This document shows, piece by piece, positions 42,556-54,010 of a DNA stretch of 64,000 bases. Position numbers and translations under genes: made by a program. Below the pieces are notes generated by a model, which had not been told where the DNA came from, did not search any database, and worked only from the letters and a program-made list of their open reading frames with translations. The DNA lies in assembly GCF_000247695.1 (NCBI RefSeq), contig NW_004624781.1, positions 8,074,581 through 8,138,580 of the forward strand. The letters are read 5' to 3'. Numbering within the stretch: the first letter of the stretch is position 1; each line of letters starts with the position of its first letter. The stretch is from Heterocephalus glaber. Its lineage: Eukaryota; Chordata; Mammalia; Rodentia; Bathyergidae.

Positions 42556-44017
42556 TCAGTTTTATTTTAGTATGAAGAGAGTCAAGACAACTTAAGCACA
42601 GAATTCAAGGTGCTATTGCTTGGTAAACTATTAACTGCATAATGAACCCAGTATGTCATTAATCGTAGGGTCTGCAGAAGACCAAAGACTTTTTCCCTCT
42701 AAAAACATGTCATTAGTTGTCCTTTCCACTTTTCCCACAGAGGGTAAACAGAAAAAGAAAGCGAATACTGCATGTGTGCATCACCGGAACAAGAATCTAG
42801 CGAGTTTTCCCTGAGAATCCAGAGTGACCCTGCAGTAGAGTGCCTCAAGGTATGCAACAAGCAGGGTTCACAGCTGAGTGAACATCAATGTATAATGAGT
42901 AGAGGCATTTCAATGCAAATACACGCTGAATATGAAGGATTAAAGAAAGGGGAAATTAATCTTTTCATAACACAGGGCACTTTTTCTCATCTTCACTCTT
43001 TTCTAAGTCATGCACACAACTGCTGGAGGGAGTCCAACTTCCCCAGTGTGGTGGTGTTGTGTTATAAAAAGCAGAACATACGCATTTAAGACCATGAATT
43101 TCCTTAGGATGCCAGCAACTGAAATTCTGATAGCTCTTCAGAACAGTCTTAGAAACAAAGATCTTCACTAAGTAGGGCTCGATGAGATAGTGAAAATCTC
43201 ATTTCACATCTACCTCGTTTTCTAAAGTTCATAGGTTCTTGGGATATGGATAGTTAAAATAAGGTCTGGTTTTGGCATTTGGGGGTATTTGGACGCATTT
43301 ACTGAAGGGACTTTATTTTTCAATTTGTTTCTAATTGCCCAAACCAAGTGATGTTTTTGCAATTCCAACAAAATAAATAGGATAGCTTCATGCTGAATTA
43401 GCAGGTGGCTCCATTTCTTCACAATCCAATCCTTCCGTGTCCTGGCTTCTCAAAGAACAAAGTGAAAGCACTTGTTCAGGTTACCCGCCCCCCCATCCCC
43501 AAATCTGCCAATGAGGGTCACTCAGCTTTTCACTTTTCACTTGAAGAGATGTAGGACCAGAGCAGAAAACTTGTTAAAAACCTTTTGTTCCAAAACAAGT
43601 TTGTATTAAACACAGGATTCCTCAAACATCCTAAAATTTTACTAGACTATCACTTTGAAAAGAAACTTTAAATCTAAGGAGTTCTGTAAAAAAAAATCAT
43701 AACCTAAGTTAAGAATTTTCCTAGCAACGAATAAAAATCTCAGAAAAGACACTTGTTCCTTTCTCCAACACCATTCTGAGAAAAATGTCGAAGACCTAGA
43801 ATTTTTAAAATAAATTTTTTATAAATAATAAATTCAAAGATTTCGACCCACTACACAAAGAATCCCATTCTTTAACAAAAATATACAGAATTTGGTAAGA
43901 GTTTAAATTCTGAGATTCAAGCCTTTTGATTTCTACTATTTCAATTCCAAAGGACCAGTGGATAGCAGTTTTAGTACACAAAACTCCATTATGCTGTATG
44001 GTTCCTTTTCTCTTGGA

Positions 44018-44085
44018 TTAGACAGCTTTATTCTGCTTCATTAACCCCTTCTTTGCTCCTTGATGGATCTTAGAATCCAGTTTCC
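44018..44085 (-). CDS. TRIP4: TRIP4 last coding exon (C-terminus)
   Basis: TRIP4 (ASC-1) is a subunit of the activating signal cointegrator complex, which acts in transcription coactivation and in clearing stalled ribosomes. After an acceptor CCCTTACAG, the exon gives the second half of a split Trp codon and then KLDSKIHQGAKKGLMKQNKA-V and TAA (44020-44018), the conserved C-terminal tail beyond the ASCH domain. The split Trp (T|GG) joins exactly to the exon at 51621-51723. An AATAAA lies within the codons for Asn-Lys, so the 3' UTR may be very short. The gene is upstream of ZNF609 on the same strand, as in human. Confidence 0.96.
44027..44032 (-). terminator. TRIP4: Candidate TRIP4 poly(A) signal inside the CDS
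   Basis: AATAAA formed by CAG-AAT-AAA-GCT (Gln-Asn-Lys-Ala), ending 7 bases before the TAA stop. Cleavage 10-30 nt downstream would fall within about 20 nt after the stop codon. A GT-rich stretch (GGAGTTTTGTGTACT) lies about 40 nt downstream, as expected for a cleavage-stimulating element. A more distal AATAAA exists near 43312. Confidence 0.45.
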
Positions 44086-44264
44086 CTGTAAGGGAGAAAA
44101 AGAAGTCTCATTATTTATTTTCTATATTTGCAATGCAAATTTTTCATGGCCTCCCACATCTTCTGGTTACTGTGTTCCTGTCACATTTAATTACCGTGCT
44201 TCAGGACTCAGACACAAACTTTGGAGTTTCATTTTTAAGAATGAGGAAGAAGTGGGAACCCTAT

Positions 44265-44310
44265 ATAGGGATACACATACACACACACATACACACACAC
44301 ACACACACAT
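44265..44310. repeat. (CA)n microsatellite
   Basis: About 20 CA units with TA interruptions. Confidence 0.93.
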
Positions 44311-44418
44311 ACTCTGTATTTGTGGAAAGAATCTAAGAAGTTAGTATCTCTAATTTTCTACCTCCTAGAAAAGGAAACATCATGTTTTTCAGGATGTCCA
44401 ATGCTAAGTCAAATTTTT

Positions 44419-44500
44419 TAATTTTTGGTAACGGGGATCAAACTTGGGTTCTTGCGCTTGCGAGGCAGGCGGCAGAACCACTGAGCTAAATCTCTAGCCC
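44419..44500 (-). repeat. ID-like SINE with perfect target duplication
   Basis: Reverse complement: GGTAACGGGGATCAAACTTG, CACTGAGCTAAATCTCTAGC. Flanked by exact GCTAAGTCAAATTTTT (44403-44418 and 44501-44516). Confidence 0.95.
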
Positions 44501-44529
44501 GCTAAGTCAAATTTTTAAAGAATGCACAC

Positions 44530-44700
44530 ATGTAGTCAAGTGTGGTGGCACATGCCTGTAATCACAGCACTGTGGGAGGCTGAGACAGAAGGATCACAAG
44601 TTCAAGCCCACCATGGGCAATTTAGTGATTTAGCACCTCAAAATTAAAAAAGGGAAAAGAAAAAGGCCAAGGATGTAGCTCAGTGCAAAGGCCCTGGGTG
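44530..44700 (+). repeat. B1-dID composite SINE
   Basis: B1 monomer (TCAAGTGTGGTGGCACATGC to TTTAGCACCTCAAAA), A-rich linker, shortened ID part (GGCCAAGGATGTAGCTCAGT). Confidence 0.85.
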
Positions 44701-45369
44701 AGAGAGAGAATATGAATGAGACTTAGAGAATGAATACACACCTAATAAAGGAAGGCATTCACACAGTGGGAAACCCATTCTGCTGACCTGTTAACTGGCT
44801 GAGCATAATGCAAAATCCTCCATCACAGTGAGAAAACCATTCAATTCACCCCTTTGCTGTCTCAGACTTAAGACTTAATAGGGGGACTGACCTGCAACAG
44901 TGGAGCAGAATCCACATGAATGCTTTGCTGACAAAGGGGCCCTATCACCAGCTAAGACGGGTAAAGGTCATGGGCTATATGACTTTTCCAAGTGTTAAAT
45001 TTAGAAAAGAGGCCACCTTCACCCATCCCAGGTAATCCAAAAGGGAAGTACTTTATTGATGCAGTCTCTAAACTCTGACATCTTGGATCTACCAGGATAG
45101 AGTTTGGTTCACTGGCAGCAGCTTTTGGAACCATCTATCTCATGAGAATCTTTAGTAAAGTTACTGTCTGGCCTGAGAATAGAGCTTGCAATTTTCTTTC
45201 TCCAACAAGAAGCCTCATCTAAGTCAACAGGGATGCTGATGCTAAAAATAGAAACACAGTTCAGTTCAGCTTCAGCACTAAAAAATAAAGAGCCTGGGGT
45301 GCACACTCATAACCTCTGCCATTTGTACATTGTCGTTTTTGTTTAGGGGACAATCAGGTATAACAGAAA

Positions 45370-45515
45370 AAGCCAGAAGAACTAGAAGTCAGAGAGCCCA
45401 GGTGCTAGTCTATCCTTCTCTGGCATTAACAAGGTAGCTGTAAAAACTGGGAGTGTGGGCAAGAAATTCAGCCTCTCTGGATTTCAGTGGTCTCATTTGT
45501 TCAATTAAGAAACTG
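45370..45515 (+). repeat. MIR SINE fragment
   Basis: GAAGTCAGAGAGCCCAGGTG, GTGGGCAAGAAATTCAGCCT, CTCATTTGTTCAATTAAGAA. Confidence 0.7.
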
Positions 45516-45839
45516 CACAAGGAGACTGGGAGAAAAACTCAGCATAACAATTTTCCCTAAATCCCTACATCCCAATTTCTCTCATTACTCCTGCTTCTGG
45601 AATAACATTTCATCTTTTTCTGGGATTCCTCAGAAATCATCACTAAGTGGTACCCTGAATACCACCCACAACAGTCACAATGCTGTTGATTTTAATTTGA
45701 GTTTTAGAGTGTTAGGGCATTCCCAGGGATTTAGGAGTTCTTTCATCCTGCAGGCTGCCTGGCTGGAAACTCAAACATGCACCAGCAATCTGGCAAAGAG
45801 CCCAATTACAAGGCAAGTTTGCCTTTGTGTCCCTAACAT

Positions 45840-45905
45840 TACCATAGCGACTGTCAAATGGTAGATGCTCAATAAATGCTTTCATCAAATGAATTAAACA
45901 AAGAA
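45840..45905 (+). repeat. L2 3' end fragment
   Basis: ATGGTAGATGCTCAATAAAT followed by GCTTTCATCAAATGAATTAA. Confidence 0.6.
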
Positions 45906-46309
45906 GGTAGACACTACAACAGGGACTACTAAGTAGCCCCAAACAGCAGATAACAATGAACTTAAGAGTACACGTTGTAAAAGGTGGTGACACTCAGAGG
46001 CACAAGTAAGCACTGGGTCTCATTCAGCTTTTTAGAATTGATTAGGACAGAATTTAGAATTCCTTCTAGGAGTCCAAACATTCAATTCTCTGAACAGAAT
46101 AAATTGGAAAATCCAGCTTTAATTTTATTCCTGAGACTACATAGCTGTATAATCTTGCAGCTTATAGATATCTAGTCACTCTTGTCCTAAATTTTTTCAA
46201 CTCTAAGAGGAAACCAGATAACAGTACTGAAAGCCCTTTCCAACTTTATGATATTGTCCCCTAAAAGTGAGATGTAAATTGGCTTAATTTGTTCCTAAGG
46301 CAATATGAT

Positions 46310-46540
46310 AAAGCGAAAAGAGCAGGAAACATAGAGCCAGAAAATCTTGAATGAAACATAACTTTTGTAAACCTGTTTACTTAACTATACAATGAAAGCA
46401 GGAATAAAAAACCCTAACAGAGCTATTGAGATGATTACAGCTAACATTATGCTCTTTCTATATATGAGTTACTGTGCTAAATACTTTATATATTCTAAGT
46501 CATTCAATCAAATAACTGACATAATAGCTACCTCTCAGTA
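46310..46540 (+). repeat. MIR-like SINE fragments
   Basis: CATAGAGCCAGAAAATCTTG, CTGTTTACTTAACTATACAA, then GAGTTACTGTGCTAAATACT and CTAAGTCATTCAATC. Probably two adjacent MIR pieces. Confidence 0.6.
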
Positions 46541-47740
46541 TCAGCGGAGGACTGGATCTAGGATCCCCATGGATGCCTACATCCACAGAGGTTGGCCTCT
46601 TACAGTTCAGTACTTGCAAATACCCTACATACATCCACCTGTACAATCATCTCTAGATTACTTATGATACTTAACACAATGAAAATGCCATGCAAATAGT
46701 TGTTCTATTATATAGGGAATAATGATAAAGGAAAAAGTCTGTACATGTTCAATACAGCTGTAATTTTCCCCCCCAGAATATTTTTGACCCTTCCTTGGCT
46801 GAATTCACGGATGCAAAACTCACATATATGGAGGACCAAATGTGTATTTTAAAGTGCTTCATAAACTCAAAGTTCCCTGAAAAAAGTGAGGGTGCTTTTG
46901 TTATTTATGCTGAGTTTTAACAACTGTGTTCCTTAGTTATGGTCTCAGTTTTGCCTTTAAGTTACCATACATCCCCAAGCAAGTGTTTAAATTATATCTG
47001 TGTCAGATTCCTCACGTTAAAAAACAGATTATCACCTTCACATTCTCAAAGTTCTACTGTGTAAGAACATTCCAAGTCTAAGTTTCAGAAAATCCCAATC
47101 TAACTGTGACAGGCATCAAGCAGGATCAGCTCAGGTAAAATCAACCCATCAAAACAAAGGAGTTGATTAAAAATTATTTAATCCCTTAGGCTGCCTAGGA
47201 CGATCAGATGTGTACAAGTAACCCATGAACTCTTTACAATCAAGGACTCAGTCAAATCTGTAACATCTACCAGAGTAACTGCCAACAGCACCAACTCTTT
47301 AGCTAACTGTGGCAATGAAGCAAGGGACTGGGGCTTCTTAAGGCCAGAGGCAGCCATCACCACTGCCCTTGTATTGCAGGAACTCTGAGCTCTGAGTTCA
47401 GTTCAGCCTGCTCTTGCAAGCTTAGGATCTGGATGGTGAACTATAGGAGCATACAAGTATACTCTCTCAGCAGGAAGGTGACAATGCTTATTTTCTGTAT
47501 TTCCCCATTATTTTCACATTTAGCACTTAGAGCACTTCAGTGTTAAACGACATCCTCAATCACAGTACCTAAAAGAACATCCAGTGCATGCACAGCAGAT
47601 CGGCAAAAAATTATAAGGGGAAAGAGTATCTGTCATCAACCCATATAGCTCTCATAAGGATTTTCACATGCTTTGCAGGAGAGACAAGGCAGTATTTGCG
47701 TGACTTTATAGAGCATGCAATTGAAAGAAAAAGAAATTTG

Positions 47741-47818
47741 TGAGCTAGGGTGTTTCTCAGAAGCAAACCACTTGCCTAGCATGGGCAAGGCCTGGATTAA
47801 ATCCTCACCACCATACAA
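47741..47818 (+). repeat. ID SINE (old family)
   Basis: GAGCTAGGGTGTTTCTCAGA, CACTTGCCTAGCATGGGCAA, GGATTAAATCCTCACCACC. Confidence 0.82.
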
Positions 47819-48090
47819 AAGAAAATTTCCTTTATCTCTTTTAAGTATTCAACTTATATATCCTACTACTAAACTTCACTTTTTTTGCTCTTCTTAATTT
47901 GAGCAAACATGAAGCCAAATGATAATATATTGCATACTGTTGTTTTCTGAATTATTTTAATTTCATGAGACATTTTCCCGAGGTCAATCAAGTTCATGTT
48001 CCCCCAAACAAATCAAAATATACACCTTTAACTTAAGGAATATGTACATGTACACACATGTGATATAACAGGATAAACAAGGCATATTCT

Positions 48091-48183
48091 TTTTGTTTGG
48101 GTTTTTTTGGTACCAGGGATTGAACTCGGGACCTTGTGCTTGTGAGGCAGGCGGCAGAGCCACTGAGCTAAATCCCTAGCCCT
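48091..48183 (-). repeat. ID-like SINE with perfect target duplication
   Basis: Reverse complement: GGTACCAGGGATTGAACTCG, CACTGAGCTAAATCCCTAGC. ACAAGGCATATTCT flanks both ends (48077-48090 and 48184-48197). Confidence 0.95.
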
Positions 48184-48468
48184 ACAAGGCATATTCTAAA
48201 AGTCTGCTTGCAAGTCAAAAGTTTGGAACTCAGAATACATTTCTCATAGAACTAACTTATAAAGGGTGACCAGGCTCCTAAGCCATTCCACACACACACA
48301 CAAATTTAAGCCATAGAGGTATAAGTAGATTATGAGGAGTAATACTATTAGTATTACAGAACTTAATCATTTCATGTGGTACTGAGATTGAAAACTTTTC
48401 TATTTCTAAAATACTGGAGTTATCCCCATGGGTGTAAAGGAAGGGAATTCAGAAAAGTGGGAAGGATA

Positions 48469-48488
<20 letters not shown>

Positions 48489-48500
<12 letters not shown>

Positions 48501-48635
48501 TTGAGACAGGGTCTGAGTAATTCAGGATGGCTTTGAACTCACTATGCAACACAGGCTGGCCTCGAATTTGCAGTGAACCTCCTGCCTCAGCCTCCCCAGT
48601 GCTGGGATTACAGGCATGCACCACCACACTTGTCA
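48489..48635 (-). repeat. B1 SINE
   Basis: Reverse complement: GTTTT-rich tail, GAGACAGGGTCTGAGTAATT, CCTGCCTCAGCCTCCCCAGT, CATGCACCACCACAC. Confidence 0.92.
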
Positions 48636-48822
48636 AAAGTGGAAGACTTTTAAAGAGGGTAAAGAGGAATGTAGGATGAGGGAAGGAGGAGATACAGGGA
48701 ACAGAAACTTCACACTCAATTAATTCTCAGATCATGCTGACTCACTCTCAATAGAAATACTTTCTGAGATACATAGAGATTAGCCAACCTACTCCTTACT
48801 TTTTAAAAAGTGTTCACTATGA

Positions 48823-48945
48823 AGCTGGGCATTATAGTGAATGCCTGTAATCCCACTATTCGAGAGCCCGAGGAAGGAGGGTCATGAGTTCAAGGCCAGC
48901 CTAGGCTGCATAGCAAGACCCTGTCTCAAAATTTTAAAAAATTCC
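48823..48945 (+). repeat. B1 SINE without the second duplicated segment
   Basis: AGCTGGGCATTATAGTGAAT, GTTCAAGGCCAGCCTAGGCT, ACCCTGTCTCAAAA. Confidence 0.9.
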
Positions 48946-50237
48946 CACTGTTTTTAACTAATGTTTCACCTTGCTGGTCTATCATTAACAGAAATAAGAT
49001 AAGGGAAAAAACAAGAAGCTATTAAAACTTTTTTCTAAGAGCATCACTCCCTTCTAGCTCTTAGGAAAAAAACAAAGGCCATCTAGGTCTCTGGGTGAAG
49101 AAAGTAGTAGAGAAAGACCTAAACTCTGTTTACACAGAACATTTTCTCACAGGAGCTTACAAGAAAAGAAAAGAAGAAAACCAAGATGGGGAAGAAGCTA
49201 AGAAAAGGGAACTGGGACTAAAGATCAAGTAATAATGGTCTGAGAGATAACACTTACTGTCTTGTCCTCCTCCCCCTGTGGGGCCACCAGTTCCTAGAGC
49301 AAGGTAAGGACTGAAGGAAGGGGTGGAGTGCTGCAACTAAAACTGAAGGCAAGTAGAGGGACATTTAAATCCTAAATAGTGGAAAAGAAAAAGGAATTCT
49401 AGGGTTGTCAGACCACCAACTGCAGCATCATCTTAAGTCAAAGTCTGAAGTCCCAGTCTGTGTAAATCAAAGGCAACTTTGTTTAGATTTTCTGACTTTT
49501 AGGAATCTTGGGAAAATGTCTTATCAATCACAAGGGTTGCCTGAATTTTGCTGCGTATATACATTAATCTAATTTCATACTGCAAGCATTTCATTCTGTG
49601 ATGAAAAGCAGTATTAAAGTGTAGTCAACTAGCCAAATGCATCACTATCATCAGAGAGCAAGGTCCGGGGACCTGTGTTTAACAGCTTACCAGGTGGCTT
49701 TTATTTTCTTCTGGGTTAGAGAAGGACTTCTGAAGAGAAAAGACATAAAAATGGCTAGTTGGTCCCTGAGGTATAGAGAGAGGAAGGCAGAGTTGTGCAC
49801 AAAAGACGACAATGTGTGCCCCTGAGTCATCCAATTCACACCACCAGAAAGAAGTGACAGGAGGCACAAAGCAGTAACTGACAGCACATGGTAGGTGGTG
49901 GTGCTGTTTTGCAAAGGCGGTTAGGCAAGTAAGACATCACTATGCGTCTCTGAGACTGATTTGAAATGGAAGAGACTACTCTAGGATTAGACAGAAGAAG
50001 AGAAGTTGGGAGTTGAAGAATTAAAAGGAGAAAACAAGTCTGGGAAAGGGCATATGCGGAGAATACTATAACCACAAATACCTGAGAGCAAAAGTCACAC
50101 AAGAAGAGATCATTTGAAGAGGTTACAAAACAAGAATGAAAAGCAAGAAGGCCAGGGCAACACTACAGGAAGCAATAACCAAGGGAAATAGGGAAAGTAG
50201 TACTTCCAAAATAGATGCTCATAAATAAATACCTAAG

Positions 50238-50312
50238 AGGTGAGGGGATGGCTCGGTGGTAGACAATGTGCTTGCATGTGCAGGCCCTGGATTCAATCTC
50301 CAGTACAAAAAA
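50238..50312 (+). repeat. ID SINE (old family)
   Basis: AGGTGAGGGGATGGCTCGGT, GCATGTGCAGGCCCTGGATT, TCAATCTCCAGTAC. Confidence 0.82.
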
Positions 50313-50338
50313 GAGATTTTTAAGAATACAAATAAAAA

Positions 50339-50414
50339 GGGGCTGGGGATTTAGCTCAGTGGCACCTGCCTCACAGGCACAAGGTCCTGAGTTGGATCCC
50401 TGGTACCAAAAAAA
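50339..50414 (+). repeat. ID-like SINE with perfect target duplication
   Basis: GGGGCTGGGGATTTAGCTCA to GGATCCCTGGTACC with part of the anticodon region missing. Flanked by exact AAGAATACAAATAAAAA (50322-50338 and 50415-50431). Confidence 0.96.
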
Positions 50415-50671
50415 AAGAATACAAATAAAAAAGTAAACAAGATGTTAAGTGCTATTCTTGGATGAAATACTGAAGAACAATGGATAAATGACAGCATTGC
50501 CACTGACATTGGCCTGCTGCTTCAGTACTGTGATGAGCAGTACAATTGGGCAAAGCATCCTCTTTTGGCTAACAAATAGCATTTAATGTAGTGGATTCCT
50601 AAATAGAACTTTAGAGTGATAGAGATTCACTATCATGCCAACAATTGTGGATCAAGGTACGCTTTTTTTTT

Positions 50672-50790
50672 TCTGGTTGTTTGCGACAGGGTCTCACTAT
50701 ATAGTTCAGGCTGGCCTCGAACTCCCAGGGATCCTTCTGTCTCAACATTTAAGTGCTGGGATCACAGGCATGCACCACCATGACTGGCTT
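50672..50790 (-). repeat. B1 SINE
   Basis: Reverse complement: GCGACAGGGTCTCACTATAT, GGCTGGCCTCGAACTCCCAG, GCATGCACCACCATGACTGG. Confidence 0.92.
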
Positions 50791-50918
50791 CAAGGTATAT
50801 ATTGTAAAGGCTATACTGTAATTAATATGATTTAGCTATTGCTAATATGATTATATTAACCTCCAACACTACAGATGCCACAGAACAGAGCTGAAATTTT
50901 TTTTTTCCTCTCTCTCTC

Positions 50919-50989
50919 TCGAGACAGGGTCTCACCATGTAGTCCAAGCTGGCCTTGAACTCATGATCCTCCTACCTAAGATCTGAGTT
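50919..50989 (-). repeat. B1 SINE fragment
   Basis: Reverse complement: GAGACAGGGTCTCACCATGT, GCTGGCCTTGAACTCATGAT. The promoter half is missing; a TC-rich tract abuts it. Confidence 0.85.
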
Positions 50990-51022
50990 GTAAAAAAATG
51001 TACCTTTACTTGCCCTCCCACC

Positions 51023-51115
51023 ATTTTTTTTTTTTTTTTTTTGTTACTGGGGATCAAACTTGGGTCCTTGCGCTTGTGAGGCAGGCAGGGGAGCCACTGA
51101 GCTAAATCCCCAGCC
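51023..51115 (-). repeat. ID-like SINE
   Basis: Reverse complement: long T tract, GTTACTGGGGATCAAACTTG, CACTGAGCTAAATCCCCAGC. CCTCCCACCA / CCTCCCATCC flank it. Confidence 0.94.
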
Positions 51116-51129
51116 CCACCTCCCATCCT

Positions 51130-51270
51130 TTTTTGAGACAGTCTTGCAATGTAGGTGAGGCTGGCCTTAAACTTACTATGTAGCCCAGGCTGACCTTGAA
51201 CTCACAGCGGTCTTCCTGCCTCAGCCTCCCAAGTGCTAGGATTACAGGCATGTACCTCCATGCCCAGGCC
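51130..51270 (-). repeat. B1 SINE
   Basis: Reverse complement: TTTTTTGAGACAGTCTTGCA, doubled middle, CCTGCCTCAGCCTCCCAAGT, GCATGTACCTCCATGCCCAG. Confidence 0.93.
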
Positions 51271-51296
51271 CTTGGCCTTTTAAAATTATTTATTTA

Positions 51297-51381
51297 TTTT
51301 GGGGGGCGCATACCGGGGATTGAAATCTGGAGCTTGTGCTTGAGAAGCAGACATCAGCACCACTGAGCTAAATCCCTGGCC
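51297..51381 (-). repeat. ID-like SINE
   Basis: Reverse complement: CATACCGGGGATTGAAATCT, CACTGAGCTAAATCCCTGGC, with a TTATTTA/GGGGGG tail. Confidence 0.92.
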
Positions 51382-51414
51382 CTCTTTGCCCTTTTTTTAA
51401 AAAGTTAGACAAAT

Positions 51415-51535
51415 GAGCCAAGTATGATGGTATATGCCTGTGATCCCAGCACTCAGAAGGCTGAAGCAGGAGGACTGAAAGTTTGAGGCCAGCCTACGCT
51501 AAAGAGAGAGAACATTCCTCAAAAACAAACAAATA
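51415..51535 (+). repeat. B1 SINE, monomeric
   Basis: GAGCCAAGTATGATGGTATA, GATCCCAGCACTCAGAAGGC, TTTGAGGCCAGCCTACGC, AAAAC tail. Confidence 0.88.
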
Positions 51536-51620
51536 ACAATGAAAAGTTAGACAAATGAAATGCAAGACAAAAAAAAAAAGAAAGGAAAATAAAATTAGAC
51601 CATCAAAGTTTGTGACTTAC

Positions 51621-51723
51621 AGATTTTTGGATTTCCTTTAATAGGAAACTTCACAATCATTTCCTGGGGATTTTTGCAGATGAAAACAAATGGAGAATCA
51701 GATTCTTGACTGATGTCTGGAAA
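51621..51723 (-). CDS. TRIP4: TRIP4 penultimate coding exon (end of ASCH domain)
   Basis: After acceptor TTTTACAG, the exon reads FPDISQESDSPFVFICKNPQ, then EMIVKFPIKGNPKI and the first base of a Trp codon, ending at a donor T|GTAAGTC. This is the C-terminal end of the ASCH domain of TRIP4, an RNA-binding-type fold. It starts in phase 0 and ends in phase 1 (103 nt), and joins the last exon at 44085 without a frame break. No stop or frameshift is present, so the gene looks functional. The earlier exons, including the zinc finger and the first part of ASCH, are not in the window. Confidence 0.97.
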
Positions 51724-52878
51724 CTGTAAAATATGAAATTTAAAAATTCAGGCTAGCTGGGACAAATTTTGAATTTTAAAAGAGATCAAAAGATGTCCCA
51801 GATTTCATCTCCAACATTCTGACAATAGTACTTTCCATTTCACAAGCAAAAAGGATTATGCTCAACAAGCAAGAACAAAATTTCACCTTTCTTTATACCA
51901 TATCATAGTATTATAGTCTGTTGACTGCCACTTTTCACCCTCTTATAATAGGAACAGCCTCATAAACAAAGGGTGCCTGACACAGTTATGAGAGGATCAG
52001 AACTAACCATGCTTTTAATACGAGCAAATGTGAGTTGGGAGAATCACAGGTCTCCTTGAGGAACATCAGGCATCCCCTAGGTTCAACTCAAGTGAAGCAC
52101 TAGGAAACTTATAAAAAGTAAAACATTTGTGGAAATTCTGCCAGAAACAGTACACGCAGTCCTCTCACTAAAAGGAAGGAAGATGATTCATTCTGAAAGG
52201 TATGAACATGCAAAAGCTGTTTTGCTGGATGCAGTCCAGATCTACTTAGGGTAAAAGTAACTGGTGGAGCAATTCTGAAAATTGTTTAGAATTTTCTGTT
52301 CTGGATCTCTTATTACAAAATGAGCTTGCCTGAGTACTTAGGACTTCTATTCCTTCTGCAAAAAACAGACACAGAACCTAAGTAAGACTAAGCTATCTAC
52401 ACCATTGCAATTTAAGGAAGAATTGGGTTAGCAGAAAATGTTCTGTAGCCATGACCAACTAATCTGGTGTTTCATTATTTCTTATTTTGGGACGTCTTGT
52501 TTTTAATATATTGGACAAATATGAATAAGAGGCATCTGGGTCAGACTTAATTACCAGAGAAGCGTTCTCTTGGTAACTAACCATCAACAGTATAAAATTA
52601 TTTTCTAGTCTTATTCACCTGTTAATAATCTATCTTCTAAAGATCAAAGAACTAAAGTAGAAATAGAGATCTCCGAAAAAAATATGAAAAAATTCAAATT
52701 TCTCTGTTAACTAGTAGAGGTATAAATAGTTAAATATCTTTGTGAACGACTGTATCCAAGGTTGTAAGTTATGTTTTAGGAAAAACTGAAGGGATTTTTA
52801 GTAGCTTTTGATCCTGCCCACATACCATGGCTTTGAGTATGGGACAGGTGTGGCATGTACTTGATAAAACATAAATTT

Positions 52879-52996
52879 AGGCTTGGCATGATGGTGCATG
52901 CCTAAAATCTGAGCTACATGGGAAGCTGAGGCAGGAGGATCCCAAGTCTGAGGCCAGCCTGAGCAACTTAAGAGAGAACTTGGCTATAAATAAGAT
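52879..52996 (+). repeat. B1 SINE, monomeric and diverged
   Basis: AGGCTTGGCATGATGGTGCA, GGAAGCTGAGGCAGGAGGAT, CTGAGGCCAGCCTGAGCAAC. Confidence 0.88.
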
Positions 52997-53412
52997 AAAT
53001 AAATGAATATTCATGGTGAAGGGAGTAAAGATGGGAGAGCAAACCCTCTTATTTCCTTATGCCCTAGATCCTTAGAACTCAAAGAAAAGCAGAGCTTAGT
53101 TGTTATTAGTGGTTTTAGAAGGAAGTAAATTCTATTACGAGATCTACCCAGGGTGAGCCTTCCCATTATCCACATCCAGAACTATGCCAAAGCAATCAGT
53201 GGACTAATTTAGTAATCACATACCCTTAATCCTAGCATCACACACTCTAATCCAGCCACCTTTGAAACTCCCACCTATGACTGCATGGGGCTTAGGGGAC
53301 ATCTAGACACAAGCAGTAACAAAGGTTACTGCTGGCTTTCGTGTTGCTAAACCAAATGGTCAATTCTCAGTTCTCATTAATTGATCTATTTGTAGAACTT
53401 GACAAAAAAAAT

Positions 53413-53489
53413 TTTTTTTTCAATGCTCAGAATCAAACTCAATCCCTCACACAGGTTAGGGCTCTAATACTGAGCTGGATTTCAGTCCA
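53413..53489 (-). repeat. ID SINE (old, diverged)
   Basis: Reverse complement: poly-T, CAGAATCAAACTCAATCCCT, CTAATACTGAGCTGGATTTC. Confidence 0.7.
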
Positions 53490-53694
53490 AGAGAATTGTT
53501 CTTCTGCTCATTCCTCACTTAACTTCTGGATATCACTAAAACTCTTCTTGGTTTTGCTACTTTGCTGGTTGTTCCTCTCTCCAGTCTCTAAGTGTTAAGC
53601 ATTGCAGGAGTCAAGACTCAGACCTCTTCACTCTAGTTTTATAACCTTGTTGCTCTCCTTTAGCGTCAAGAGTGAAAAAGGCTATTTATATAGA

Positions 53695-54010
53695 TTTTTC
53701 AAGGTCCTGGAAACATAAATCAAAACTACAATGAGATGCCACCTCACACTCACAAGGACAAAACACTGTATGATTTTATTTATATAAGGTACTTATAGCA
53801 GGCACATTCACACAGACAAAGTAGAACAGACGGCGCGGAGGGCTGAAGGGACGCCAAAGTGCAGATGACTGTACAATTTCATGATGTGCAGATGACTGTA
53901 CAATTTCATGAAGGTACTTAGTGCCATTAAACTGTAACACTTAAATACGGTTAAAATAATACATTTTATGTTATGTATATTTTACCATAATAAAAACAAA
54001 ATAAAATTTA
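53695..54010 (+). repeat. L1 LINE 3' end remnant with a 27-bp tandem duplication
   Basis: CAAAACTACAATGAGATGCC and ACCTCACACT, then the L1M-type terminus: GCCATTAAACTGTAACACTT, TTTTATGTTATGTATATTTT, ACCATAATAAAAACAAAAT. GTGCAGATGACTGTACAATT-type units occur twice (53859-53884 and 53886-53911). Confidence 0.8.

Larger units (their letters stand above)
38481..44017. other. Intergenic region between TRIP4 and ZNF609
   Basis: No coding exon was recognised. It holds the SINEs and L2 pieces listed. Stretches 38481-38925, 39376-39898, 40561-41680, 41774-42453 and 42556-44017 show nothing identifiable, except that the last is where any TRIP4 3' UTR would lie. A double poly-T block at about 41392-41422 followed by TTTATT could be the poly(A) end of an unrecognised minus-strand retrocopy. 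Confidence 0.7.
44086..51620 (-). other. TRIP4: TRIP4 last intron
   Basis: Bounded by donor T|GTAAGTC (51620) and acceptor TTACAG (44086). Apart from the listed repeats, stretches 44701-45369, 45516-45839, 46541-47740 and 48946-50237 contain nothing I can identify. Confidence 0.93.
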
